Assembly: GCA_007695095.1 (NCBI GenBank)
Contig: REEL01000080.1
Span: 1-41,014 of the forward strand
DNA: 41,014 bases
From: Chitinophagaceae bacterium
GTDB lineage: Bacteria; Bacteroidota; Bacteroidia; Chitinophagales; REEL01
Direction: 5' to 3'
The notes under the pieces are model-generated. The model searched no databases. It was not told the origin of the DNA and saw only the letters and a list, made by a program, of their open reading frames with translations. The position numbers and the translations under genes were made by a program. Shown here one piece after another: positions 1 to 7,333 of the stretch. Numbering within the stretch: position 1 is the first letter of the stretch; each line of letters begins with the position of its first letter.

Positions 1-2
1 TC

Positions 3-171
3 GGGCCTTGAGGGATTGTCCAATAAAACAAGAAAACCGGAACGCAATCACGACAACTGTCTGAAGCACAGCTATCTGAAAATTTGGAAAATTTTCAGCG
101 AATAGCGTAGCGAGTTTTGTCGTGATAGTGTAGGTTTTCGTAGGTTTTATTAGGACAAGGTCTCACAGCCC
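3..171. repeat. Long nested imperfect inverted repeat
   Basis: The left arm (about 3-56) and right arm (about 117-171) are imperfect reverse complements: both contain the TTGTCGTGAT/ATCACGACAA pair, the ATAAAAC/GTTTTAT pair and the GGGC/GCCC ends. Inside lies a second perfect 9-bp stem (76-84 with 90-98, loop TGGAA) flanked by GCTAT/ATAGC (71-75 with 102-106). The whole could fold into one hairpin of about 170 nt. No ORF of note lies in it. It looks like a dispersed palindromic element or a non-autonomous mobile element, possibly continuing beyond the window edge. Its identity is inference; the pairing is visible. Confidence 0.7.
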
Positions 172-183
172 TTGATTTTTTTC

Positions 184-209
184 TATCTTTTTTATCAAGA
201 AAAAAGATA
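184..209. repeat. AT-rich 10-bp hairpin after the long palindrome
   Basis: TATCTTTTTT (184-193) pairs perfectly with AAAAAAGATA (200-209) across loop ATCAAG. The same loop could alternatively pair with CTTGAT at 171-176, so two competing folds exist. T-runs precede it and A-runs follow it, so it could act as a terminator mainly for leftward transcription. The role is uncertain. Confidence 0.45.
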
Positions 210-276
210 AAAGAGAAAAATTATATATTCCCGCTTTTAATTGAGGTTTATAGATGAAAAAGATGCTTTCTAAAGA

Positions 277-298
277 GGTCTAAGGTGGCGCTTAGACC
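277..298. repeat. Small perfect hairpin in left gene-free region
   Basis: GGTCTAAG (277-284) and CTTAGACC (291-298) form an 8-bp stem with loop GTGGCG. No T-run follows, so it is not an obvious intrinsic terminator. Apart from this and the other inverted repeats listed, I see no gene in 1-462. Confidence 0.4.
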
Positions 299-359
299 AG
301 AAGGTGCAAATCATTTTTAACCTAATTACATATTTTTTTTTTAATAAATAAAAAGGAAG

Positions 360-459
360 CCACATCATATGGATTTTTAGTTTTACTTTGTAAAAATATA
401 CTTAGGTATGAAAAACATCCTAAAGAAAATTTATTTAGTAAAACTAAAAACTGATGTAG
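360..459. repeat. 100-bp inverted repeat directly before a start codon
   Basis: A perfect 14-bp match (374-387, TTTTTAGTTTTACT, with its reverse complement at 437-450) is extended by CCACATCA at 360-367 against TGATGTAG at 452-459. The ends define a unit of about 100 bp finishing 3 nt before the GTG start at 463. It could be a MITE-sized insertion or a structured leader. The 13-nt core TTTTAGTTTTACT also occurs at 1283-1295, upstream of the next gene. Confidence 0.5.
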
Positions 460-462
460 TTC

Positions 463-1008
463 GTGATTGAAAACTTATATAATTTTATAGATAGGACTTC
501 TTCAAAAACAGTTTTGATTTTTGGAATTGTAATTATTTTTATCATCAATTTACTGGTATTCCCTTATTTCTCTACCTTATTTCCGGAGAATAATTTTTCT
601 GAAAAATATATACTCGATTTAAGATTCAGTTATGATGCAGCAACTGTTTTGTATAATTTTGAGATGCTGGGTGCAATTGGACGCAATGTCTATTTTTGGT
701 TGATATTAGTTTTTGATGTGCCTTATGCTTTTGTCTATGGTTATGTTTATGCTGCATTAATAATAATATTGTATAAAAATTATAAACCAAAGGCTGCAAA
801 GATTTTATTTATTTTTCCCATTATAATGATGTTTTCAGATACAATAGAAAACATAGGAATAATTACAATGTTGACAACATATCCTAAAATTAATGAAACT
901 GGTAGCGGTATATTTTCCTTTTTTACGTCATTAAAATGGCTAAGTACTATCCCAACTTTTCCGGCAATTATCTGGGGAGTTATAATGAAGTATGTATTTA
1001 AAAAATAA
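463..1008 (+). CDS. Hypothetical integral membrane protein
   Basis: I do not recognise a family in this 181-residue protein. It starts with GTG and has about four hydrophobic membrane segments: residues 15-38, 75-105, 112-135 and 158-178. The C-terminus is basic (KYVFKK), which suggests a cytoplasmic end. No catalytic motif is visible. It stands alone, just after the 100-bp inverted repeat and about 370 bases before the next gene. Codon use and AT-richness look like the rest of the window. An inner-membrane location is inferred from hydrophobicity only. Confidence 0.65.
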   Translation: MIENLYNFIDRTSSKTVLIFGIVIIFIINLLVFPYFSTLFPENNFSEKYILDLRFSYDAATVLYNFEMLGAIGRNVYFWLILVFDVPYAFVYGYVYAALIIILYKNYKPKAAKILFIFPIIMMFSDTIENIGIITMLTTYPKINETGSGIFSFFTSLKWLSTIPTFPAIIWGVIMKYVFKK

Positions 1009-1382
1009 ATATATGGTAGTAAAGCAGCTTAAAATTTGTTCTTTTTCGTTGTAATATTCACAACTATTTTAAGCACAAATTAAAATAACGGCTATTTATT
1101 TAAACCTTTATTTAAATTTTTATTATCAAAGCAAAATAACTTAGCATTCATATTAAGGTATGGGTTAAGGTCTAATTTTACTTCATCCTGATATTTTCAC
1201 AGCAGAAAGTTAACCAAACACTTAAAAAATAGAGATATTTTTAATAAGTTTGTATGAAACACGGAATTGTTTTTTTATACAATTTTAGTTTTACTATATT
1301 TAAACAAAGCATTGTTTGAGTTAACGGAAAAGCCGAAATCCGTATGATAAAGAAGTAGGCATTATAATTAAATATTTATATT
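1009..1382. other. Gene-free spacer of 374 bases
   Basis: No ORF of note. GCTTAAAAT (1027-1035) and ATTTTAAGC (1066-1074) can pair, with GTTGT/ACAAC nested inside, giving a structured 3' region after the membrane-protein gene but no T-run. The distal part should hold the promoter of the lipoprotein at 1383. I see only an AT-rich stretch with the repeated core TTTTAGTTTTACT at 1283-1295, and no confident -33/-7 pair. Confidence 0.4.
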
Positions 1383-2057
1383 ATGAAGAGTATCAAATTG
1401 GTATTAGGCGTTTTAGTTTTTAGTTTTTTTATGACTTCTTGTGAAGAAGCTACAGAAAGAACGGAAGAAGTAAGAGACGAAGCCGGTCAATCAGTAAAAC
1501 AAACAGATGATGAAGTCCAAAAAGTCATAGATGAACTGGATTTAGATTACGTAGTAGAAGGAGCACAGGATATTATTACCTATGAGGAAGTGAATGCAGC
1601 TCAGCAGGCCTGGTGTGATGCACTTGTTGAAATTGGCAGGTTATATACAGAAGGTGGTGATTACAGAGCTTTTGCAAAGCAAGTATTAAATGACGCTTAT
1701 AATTATGATCAAGGAAAAGTGTTTTTCAAGCCAACACTTGCTCATGGCGATCAAACTTTTAGAAACGATAAAGCAGGAGCTTTGGCATACTTTATTGGTG
1801 GAGACCCCAATTATCCTGATGATAAGGGGTTTGCTTTAAAACCTTGGGTAGAAGCCCGCTACGATAATGCAGGAGAAATGAATGAAGGTATTCAAATTTA
1901 CGGTCCTGTAGCCATCACAATGGGAAATGTTTGGGTTAAAGATAAAGATGGGAATGAAGTAATGGTTGACAAAACCTGGGTTTTCAAAAAAGGTAAAGAC
2001 GGAAATTTACGCATCATCGTTCATAAGTCTTCTTTACCATTTGATCCAAGCGCATAA
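1383..2057 (+). CDS. Putative lipoprotein with NTF2-like C-terminal domain
   Basis: The 224-residue protein begins with a lipoprotein signal ending MTSC (Cys20), so it is probably anchored in an envelope membrane. A short Glu/Asp-rich segment (about 21-55), which could be helical or coiled-coil, precedes a globular domain of about residues 65-220. That domain resembles NTF2/SnoaL-like proteins (AWCDALVEIG near its start, YGPVAITMGNVW and HKSSLPF near its end). From memory, homologues are sometimes labelled phosphoribosyl-AMP cyclohydrolase, but none of that enzyme's metal-binding Cys/His pattern is visible, so I would not transfer the name. Binding partner or substrate is unknown. A strong terminator follows, so this appears to be a single-gene unit. 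Confidence 0.75.
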   Translation: MKSIKLVLGVLVFSFFMTSCEEATERTEEVRDEAGQSVKQTDDEVQKVIDELDLDYVVEGAQDIITYEEVNAAQQAWCDALVEIGRLYTEGGDYRAFAKQVLNDAYNYDQGKVFFKPTLAHGDQTFRNDKAGALAYFIGGDPNYPDDKGFALKPWVEARYDNAGEMNEGIQIYGPVAITMGNVWVKDKDGNEVMVDKTWVFKKGKDGNLRIIVHKSSLPFDPSA

Positions 2058-2070
2058 ATGATAAAATGAT

Positions 2071-2103
2071 CGGCTGCAAAACTTTTTGCAGCCGGTTTTT
2101 TTT
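2071..2103 (+). terminator. Rho-independent terminator after the NTF2-like lipoprotein
   Basis: A perfect 10-bp GC-rich stem (CGGCTGCAAA at 2071-2080 with TTTGCAGCCG at 2085-2094), loop ACTT, is followed by a T-run at 2096-2103. It lies 13 nt after the stop codon. Confidence 0.9.
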
Positions 2104-2110
2104 ATATAAA

Positions 2111-2531
2111 ATGGTAAAATCAAGACTTCTTTTTCAGTATCAGTAAGATTTTCTTTTTTAGACAATCCGATTGATATTAAGGAGTTGTATGCGAAAAACC
2201 TAGGACTTGAAGTAAATGAGTGGGTCTAAAGTTTTGAATTCAGAAATACAAACAGACCCGATGAAATTAATTATCTCTAAGGATCCCTTTTACGAGTGGG
2301 AGTGAGTATTTAGCCCCTTCCCAAAAGGAATTTATGATTAACTCCAGAGTTCAAAATATTGAAGGATAAGTATAAAAGCTGAGTGCAAACGGAGTGAATA
2401 TAAGTGATGAGATTGAACCTCTTGAGTTTGGTAAGTTTGTTCACATAATAGATGCTGAAGGAAGTAAAATTGAACTATGGCAGCCCTATGAAAAAGTTTC
2501 TTCTGAAATAGGTAAAAAGAATACAAAATAA
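2111..2531 (+). pseudogene. Decayed glyoxalase/VOC-family gene
   Basis: Translation in two frames recovers a VOC (vicinal oxygen chelate) protein. From 2158: LDNPIDIKELYAKNLGLEV, then a stop at 2227, then SFEFRNTNRPDEINYL, then a stop at 2278. After a frame change come PSQKEFMINSRVQNIE, stops at 2367 and 2373, then ANGVNISDEIEP and FGKFVHIIDAEGSKIELWQP, ending with TAA at 2529-2531. The last block is the typical VOC C-terminus with a Glu metal-ligand position (KIELWQP). At least four in-frame stops plus one frameshift make it non-functional. The beginning (ATG at 2111) is only a guess, since that part is also frame-shifted. Confidence 0.82.
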
Positions 2532-2562
2532 ACTGAATTATATTCAAGAAAAATCAACAGAA

Positions 2563-3183
2563 ATAGAAAAATTCGACCGAAAAAAACATTGGGAAAATAT
2601 ATATAAAACTAAAGAACTTAAAGAGGTAAGCTGGTTTCAACCCACCCCGGAGACTTCACTTGATTTTTTAAAAGAACTTAATGTTTCGATATCTGCTAAA
2701 ATTATTGATATTGGTGGCGGCGATAGTTTTTTAGTTGATCATTTACTTGATTTGGGGCATCTGGATCTTACGGTTCTTGACATTTCAGAGGCAGCAATCA
2801 ACAGAGCAAAAAAAAGGCTTGGGAATCATGCAAATAAAGTTAAATGGGTAGTAGCAGATGCAGCGAATTTTCAACCTGCGGAAAAATATGATTTTTGGCA
2901 CGACCGAGCTGCATTTCATTTTTTAACTAATGAAAATGACATTTCAAATTATCTGCAAACTGCTCAACAGTATATCAACACTTCGGGTATTTTAGTAGTT
3001 GGTACTTTTTCTGAAAAGGGTCCAAAAAAGTGCAGTGGGATTGAAATAAAGCAATACACTGAAAACACTTTGACTGAAAGGTTTGGAAAGTTTTTTGAGA
3101 AAATAAAATGCATTACTGTTGACCACAAAACACCATTTGATACTACTCAGAATTTTGTGTTTTGTAGTTTTAAAAAGGTTTAG
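2563..3183 (+). CDS. Class I SAM-dependent methyltransferase lacking a canonical start codon
   Basis: The reading frame is open from 2512 to the stop at 3181-3183. It encodes FDRKKHWENIYKTKELKEVS and PTPETSLDFL, then the SAM-binding motif I IIDIGGGDS, the acidic VLDIS strand, a VVADAANF motif III-like segment and DFWHDRAAFHFL. This is a complete small methyltransferase of about 206 residues. However, between 2512 and 2752 the frame has no ATG, GTG or TTG. The first ordinary start (TTG at 2752) would delete motif I and give a dead protein. The position homologues use as their start appears to be ATA at 2563, which could be a mutated ATG. Either translation uses a non-standard codon or the gene is a recent pseudogene. 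The upstream neighbour is also a pseudogene. The substrate is unknown. Confidence 0.7.
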   Translation: MEKFDRKKHWENIYKTKELKEVSWFQPTPETSLDFLKELNVSISAKIIDIGGGDSFLVDHLLDLGHLDLTVLDISEAAINRAKKRLGNHANKVKWVVADAANFQPAEKYDFWHDRAAFHFLTNENDISNYLQTAQQYINTSGILVVGTFSEKGPKKCSGIEIKQYTENTLTERFGKFFEKIKCITVDHKTPFDTTQNFVFCSFKKV

Positions 3184-3316
3184 GTGACTAAAGGAGCACT
3201 TTGCATTGATTTCTGTATATATCATTTAAAACATAAAAAAAAGTACTTAATTTTGCTGAGAATTACTGTTTGGCAATTATGACAAGCTCATTCTTCCTTT
3301 TTTTAAAACAAATAAA

Positions 3317-4636
3317 ATGAAAAGAATCATTTCTTTAAGCTTCATGCTTGGACTTTTAAACCTGTCAGTTTTTGCTCAAGAGCTTGATAAGGCTAAGCTG
3401 GACAGTTATTTTGAGGCACTGGAAAGCAATAATCGCTTTATGGGTAGTGTAGCAGTTTCAAAAAATGGGAATATCATTTACTCAAACACAATTGGATTTG
3501 CCGATTACGAAAACAAAATTGAGGCAAACGAAAATACGAAGTACAGAATTGGCTCAATTTCAAAGACGTTTACAGCTGTTTTAGTTTTAAAAGCAATTGA
3601 AAAGAAAAAATTAAACCTTAATCAGACTATAGAAAAGTTTTTCCCGGGCATTAAAAATGCTGAAAAAATTACCATTGAGCACTTGCTTTATCACAGAAGC
3701 GGAATTTTTAATTTTACGAATGATGAAGATTTTTTGACCTGGAATACGGTTGAAAAAACAGAATCAGAATTAGTAGAAATTATAACTAAGGGAGGCAGTG
3801 ATTTTGAACCGGATGCAAAAGCAGATTACAGTAATTCCAATTATTTGCTTTTGACTTTTATTTTGGAGAAAGTATTTGAAAAATCATATGCTGAGTTGTT
3901 GGAGGAGTATATTACAAGTCCAATTCAGCTTGAAAATACTTTTTTGGGCGGGCCGATTAATATACAGAATAATGAAAGCTATTCTTACCGTTTTACCGGA
4001 CATTGGGAGCCGGAAACAGAAACTGATATTTCAATCCCCTTAGGTGCCGGAGGTATCATATCCACAGCTGCTGATGTAGTTAAATTTAGCGATGCTTTGT
4101 TTAGCGGAAAACTACTTAAGGCGGAAAGTCTTAAACAAATGAAAACGTTAAAAGATAATTTTGGTATCGGATTATTTCAAATTCCGTTTTATGATTATAT
4201 CGGTTTGGGGCATACCGGTGGGATAGACGGCTTCACCTCTGTATTCAGTTACTTTCCTGAAGGGAATATTTCTTATGCACTGGTTTCTAATGGAACAAAT
4301 TTTAACAATAATGATATTTCTATTGCTGTTTTAAGTGCAATTTTCAATAGACCCTATGATATACCTGAATTCAATACTTATGAAGTAAATGCGGAAGATT
4401 TAGAACAATATTTAGGAGTTTATTCTTCTGTGCAATTGCAATTGAAAATAACCATTATCAAAGAAAGTAACACTCTTATTGCACAGGCAACCGGACAATC
4501 TTCATTTCCGCTTGAAGCTATGAAAAAAGATAAATTCAAGTTTGATCCTGCCGGGGTGGTTATAGAGTTTAACCCATCTGAAAATATACTCATTCTAAAG
4601 CAGGGCGGGGGAGAGTTCCCTTTTGTAAAGGAGTAA
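3317..4636 (+). CDS. Secreted serine hydrolase, beta-lactamase/class C penicillin-binding-like
   Basis: The 439-residue protein has a signal peptide (residues 1-20, ending SVFA-Q) and a serine beta-lactamase-like (PF00144) domain over about residues 25-350. Visible motifs are SxxK (S80-I-S-K83), the YxN motif Y171-S-N173 and the HTG triad H299-T-G301. The residual C-terminal part (about 360-439) resembles the small beta-barrel domain found after many such hydrolases. In Bacteroidota these enzymes are mostly periplasmic esterases, D-Ala peptidases or amidases, and the sequence does not tell which. It stands alone, with 130 bases free before it and 290 after it. Nothing suggests antibiotic resistance specifically. 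Confidence 0.88.
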   Translation: MKRIISLSFMLGLLNLSVFAQELDKAKLDSYFEALESNNRFMGSVAVSKNGNIIYSNTIGFADYENKIEANENTKYRIGSISKTFTAVLVLKAIEKKKLNLNQTIEKFFPGIKNAEKITIEHLLYHRSGIFNFTNDEDFLTWNTVEKTESELVEIITKGGSDFEPDAKADYSNSNYLLLTFILEKVFEKSYAELLEEYITSPIQLENTFLGGPINIQNNESYSYRFTGHWEPETETDISIPLGAGGIISTAADVVKFSDALFSGKLLKAESLKQMKTLKDNFGIGLFQIPFYDYIGLGHTGGIDGFTSVFSYFPEGNISYALVSNGTNFNNNDISIAVLSAIFNRPYDIPEFNTYEVNAEDLEQYLGVYSSVQLQLKITIIKESNTLIAQATGQSSFPLEAMKKDKFKFDPAGVVIEFNPSENILILKQGGGEFPFVKE

Positions 4637-4928
4637 TTTAGGTACTTTTTGGCATTAGAAAATCTATTAATTCTTTTGAAAGCAGAAAAGAGTCAAAATG
4701 AATATCGATAATAACTTGAAGTAAAAAGTTAATCTTTAAAAAATACTATACTAATACTAAATATATAAGATAGATTTAAGAGTTAAATTTTTAAGAACAT
4801 TCTTCTTCAAGTCTTTTAGATAAACCTATACAGAGTCGAACATTAATTCGTATATTTAGTAGAATTCATCACAAAGCAGGTATTAAGAAAACGTAATCCT
4901 CTGCCTAAGGAAATTAGGAGATTTAGAA

Positions 4929-5489
4929 ATGAAATTATACATAAAATATATGGTCAGTTTGCGATGCAAAATGATGGTAAAAGAAGAACTGGAAAAGCTT
5001 GGATTTCTAAATGTAATTATAGAATTAGGAATGGTTGAAATTTTGGACGAAGTATCAACAGAGCAGCGACAGCAATTGAAAGAGAGTCTGTTAAAATCCG
5101 GTCTTGAATTACTGGATGATAAAAAAAGCATTTTAATTGAAAAAATAAAAAATGTGATTACAGAAATGATTCACAATTCAGATGAGTTGCCAAAAGAAAA
5201 ATATTCAGATTATATTAGCAAAAAATTGAATTATGATTATACATATTTAGCAAATACCTTTGCTGAAGTAAGGGGAATTACTATTCAGCAATTCATAATT
5301 ATTCATAAAATTGAAAAAGTTAAAGAACTGATGCTCTATGAAGAGTTAAATCTTACTGAGATATCTTACAAAATGCATTACAGCAGTGTAGCACACCTTT
5401 CTAACCAATTTAAAAAGATAACGGGACTTTCTCCTTCTTTTTATAAACTATTAAAGAGCAAAAGAACCGAAAATCTTGAAAATATGTAA
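4929..5489 (+). CDS. AraC-family regulator with HMA-like N-terminal domain
   Basis: This 186-residue protein has a C-terminal AraC-type DNA-binding domain (about residues 88-175). The second helix-turn-helix, LTEISYKMHYSSVAHLSNQF, starts at 142, followed by the AraC signature ITGLSPSFYK. The N-terminal 70 residues (KYMVSLRCKMMVKEELEKLG) resemble the ferredoxin-like heavy-metal-associated fold: the loop carries one Cys (Cys13) where metallochaperones have CxxC. From memory, Bacteroidota relatives lie near copper or heavy-metal efflux genes, but none is seen here. It may sense a metal or another small ligand; that is inference. Upstream, TATATTTAG around 4852 resembles a -7 element. Confidence 0.82.
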   Translation: MKLYIKYMVSLRCKMMVKEELEKLGFLNVIIELGMVEILDEVSTEQRQQLKESLLKSGLELLDDKKSILIEKIKNVITEMIHNSDELPKEKYSDYISKKLNYDYTYLANTFAEVRGITIQQFIIIHKIEKVKELMLYEELNLTEISYKMHYSSVAHLSNQFKKITGLSPSFYKLLKSKRTENLENM

Positions 5490-5557
5490 ATATTTTAAAT
5501 GTAAAATGAGGTTTTAGATTTTTCAGTTAAACTTTTAGTATTTCTAAGCAAACACTT

Positions 5558-6109
5558 TTAATCATACTCTTCTCCAAACCACACAACAGCAAATCCCTTA
5601 TATAAACCGACTCCAATGGCGTTCCATTGATTTTCCCAAATGCCATCATTTACAATTACTGAATTATGACCGGGGCTATTTTTCCATCCCTCTAAAGCCA
5701 CATCGGCTGTCATCTTAAAGTCACTGCAACAATCGTTTGAGCCGGCGGCAATTTCATAACCATCTCCGGTATAAGAAGTCAGCTCACGAGGTTTGTCCCA
5801 CATACATTTTGCTTTTGTATGATCGTCCGTATAACAGCAAGAACTCCATTTGCCTTTATCTGACCAACTGTGTGGGTTACAAGGTTTTTTATCCGGTTTA
5901 TTATAAACTAAATCCTGAACATGGGTCTGCGCTACATAAGTAAGCGATTTTGATAATGGTATATTTGGCAAGCCTTTGCTCTCTCTATACTCCATCAAGC
6001 CATTATAAAGTTTCATTTCCTCTTCAGAAAGTGATTGTGCTTGAATGTAAGAAAAGCAGGATATAAAAATAAAACAAAAAGTGAATAGTTTGATTTTAAA
6101 GATTTTCAT
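5558..6109 (-). CDS. Secreted CAP-domain (SCP/PR-1-like) protein
   Basis: Starting at the internal ATG (6109) gives a clean signal peptide beginning MKIFKIKL and ending YIQAQ. The upstream ATG at 6133 would add eight residues before it. The mature part of about 160 residues is a CAP domain: VAQTHVQDL, the PHSW block, YEIAAGS in the place of the usual GENI, and W-SPGHN followed by GVGLYKGFAVVWFGEEY. The conserved His of the cavity and the SPGH His are present. Seven cysteines (two adjacent CC pairs) suggest disulphides in the periplasm or outside the cell. The molecular role of bacterial CAP proteins is largely open. It is not clearly in an operon. Confidence 0.85.
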   Translation of the reverse strand: MKIFKIKLFTFCFIFISCFSYIQAQSLSEEEMKLYNGLMEYRESKGLPNIPLSKSLTYVAQTHVQDLVYNKPDKKPCNPHSWSDKGKWSSCCYTDDHTKAKCMWDKPRELTSYTGDGYEIAAGSNDCCSDFKMTADVALEGWKNSPGHNSVIVNDGIWENQWNAIGVGLYKGFAVVWFGEEYD

Positions 6110-6235
6110 GAAAAAACGATTATGATGTTTCAAACTATAAACGATAAAACAAAAACTAATCGTACTTAGGGATTAATTAATCAAAACATTTTAAAAATAT
6201 CTACAAGTTGAGTTGTTTCTATTAGTAGTAAGATT

Positions 6236-6445
6236 CTAATCTAACTCGTAACTGTTATATCCCGCATTATTTTCTTGTTCGTTACAAGCTGCCTCTGCTT
6301 CGCTTACACTTGTTTTCACAAGGTCAAAAGTGATTTCACCTGCCAAAGTATCACAGGTACATTCATAAACTTCTTCTTTTACACAAGCAGTCATACTAAG
6401 TACCAATAGTGCAAAGGCAACTAACGTTAATTTTAACTTCTTCAT
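6236..6445 (-). CDS. Cys-rich mini-lipoprotein, divergent third paralogue
   Basis: The 69-residue lipoprotein has a signal ending MTAC (Cys21) and the ECTCD motif shared with the two genes at 6585 and 6941. It keeps the CxC pair and the AACNE cysteine. Where the others end SNCELD/SNCEID it ends NSYELD, so the last cysteine is replaced by Tyr. The sequence has drifted far more than the other two. It probably faces the periplasm or cell surface. No function is known to me. The same reverse orientation and similar leader suggest tandem duplication followed by divergence. Confidence 0.75.
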   Translation of the reverse strand: MKKLKLTLVAFALLVLSMTACVKEEVYECTCDTLAGEITFDLVKTSVSEAEAACNEQENNAGYNSYELD

Positions 6446-6531
6446 GGTTTGCTTTATTATTTAACTAAAAATATAACTATTCCGGAAATTATTTTTTTTA
6501 AAAGGACTAAAATAAATTTATAAACAATAAA

Positions 6532-6560
6532 AAAAGTCTTATGTAGAACATAAGACTTTT
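6532..6560 (-). terminator. Intrinsic terminator of the middle mini-lipoprotein gene
   Basis: AAAAGTCTTATG (6532-6543) pairs perfectly with CATAAGACTTTT (6549-6560) across a 5-nt loop. On the minus strand it lies 24 nt after the stop codon and ends in a U-run, continuing into the A-rich stretch 6524-6531. Confidence 0.85.
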
Positions 6561-6584
6561 AAATTTTTAATTTTAAGAATGATT

Positions 6585-6791
6585 TTAGTCCAACTCACAA
6601 TTTGAATACAAAATAGATTCAAACGCTTCACAAGCATCTTCAGCATCACTTTTATTAGCATTTTCAAATTCGCCAACAACTACGCGTTCTCCTGTGCCAT
6701 CTTCACAGGTGCAAGTGTAATCTTTTTTACAAGCAGTCATACTAAGACCTAATAGAGCGACTGCACCTAACATTAACTTTAAATTCTTCAT
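6585..6791 (-). CDS. Cys-rich mini-lipoprotein, middle paralogue
   Basis: The 68-residue protein has a lipoprotein signal (MTAC, Cys21) followed by KKDYTCTCED, a short acidic and valine-rich segment, KSDAEDACEAFES and SNCELD. The mature part of under 50 residues carries four further cysteines, enough for two disulphides. It is about 59/68 identical to the gene at 6941, including the whole signal peptide. It has its own terminator (6532-6560) and a candidate promoter with TATATTTG, so it is transcribed separately. Similar DYxCxC small lipoproteins occur in other Bacteroidota; I know of no assigned function. Confidence 0.82.
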   Translation of the reverse strand: MKNLKLMLGAVALLGLSMTACKKDYTCTCEDGTGERVVVGEFENANKSDAEDACEAFESILYSNCELD

Positions 6792-6823
6792 GGTTTGTTT
6801 TATTAATTTTGTTAATAATATTC

Positions 6824-6831
6824 CAAATATA
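6824..6831 (-). promoter_or_regulatory. Candidate -7 element (TAnnTTTG type)
   Basis: On the minus strand TATATTTG matches the Bacteroidota -7 consensus TAnnTTTG exactly, 32 nt before the ATG of the middle mini-lipoprotein. No clear TTG is seen at -33. The paralogue at 6941 has a similar but imperfect GATATTTG at the equivalent place. Confidence 0.4.
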
Positions 6832-6886
6832 AAAAAAATTATGTTTTTTGATGATAATTAGTTTGTTTTTTTGAATTATGTTAAAC

Positions 6887-6919
6887 AAAAAGGCCCTTTG
6901 AATTTCAAAGGGCCTTTTT
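6887..6919 (-). terminator. Intrinsic terminator of the third-position mini-lipoprotein gene
   Basis: AAAAAGGCCCTTTGA (6887-6901) pairs with TCAAAGGGCCTTTTT (6905-6919), a perfect 15-bp stem with loop ATT. It lies just after the stop codon of the minus-strand gene at 6941 and would work in both directions. Confidence 0.88.
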
Positions 6920-6940
6920 TAATACATAATCTTAATGAGC

Positions 6941-7147
6941 TTAATCAATCTCACAGTTGGAGTAAAAAATAGACTCAACTGATTCACAAGATTCTTCAGC
7001 ATCACTTTTGCTTACATTTTCGAATTCACCTACAACAACGCGTTCTCCTGTAGCATCTTCACAGGTGCAAGTGTAGTCTTTTTTGCAAGCAGTCATACTA
7101 AGACCTAAAAGTGCAACAGCACCTAACATTAACTTTAAATTCTTCAT
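6941..7147 (-). CDS. Cys-rich mini-lipoprotein, upstream paralogue
   Basis: At 68 residues, this is nearly the twin of the gene at 6585. The signal peptide and lipobox (MTAC) are identical, followed by CTCEDATGER, then KSDAEESCESVES and SNCEID. The nine differences are mostly conservative (D/E, A/S, L/I, L/F) and all four mature cysteines are kept, which suggests purifying selection on both copies. The two 3' terminators have unrelated sequences, so duplication did not simply copy the whole unit or the flanks have diverged. It has about 190 bases of AT-rich spacer upstream, shared with divergent comEC. Confidence 0.82.
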   Translation of the reverse strand: MKNLKLMLGAVALLGLSMTACKKDYTCTCEDATGERVVVGEFENVSKSDAEESCESVESIFYSNCEID

Positions 7148-7333
7148 GGTTTAATTAATTAATTTGGTTAATAATGCACCAAATATCAATATTTAATATA
7201 ATTAACCAAAGCTTTTAGGTAAATTTCTTATAATTAATTTTTATTTTATCAAAGAAAGTAACATATTATATTGAATTAAAGTAAAAAATATTTATATTAG
7301 TGTTTAGCTTTATAACAAGAAAAATATTCTTTT

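Noticed and set aside
1383-2057. Phosphoribosyl-AMP cyclohydrolase
   Set aside because: The label sometimes attached to such proteins is not supported: no metal-binding Cys/His pattern, and a lipoprotein signal is present.
2338-2547. A 69-codon minus-strand reading frame
   Set aside because: It is antisense to the VOC pseudogene end, whose protein-level match is clear, and shows no domain or sensible start context.
3317-4636. True beta-lactamase resistance gene
   Set aside because: The SxxK, YxN and HTG motifs are shared by the wide class of esterases and D-Ala peptidases; nothing points to drug hydrolysis.
4825-4860. GTCGAAC..TTCG resembling a tRNA T-arm
   Set aside because: No acceptor stem, anticodon arm or D-arm can be matched around it.
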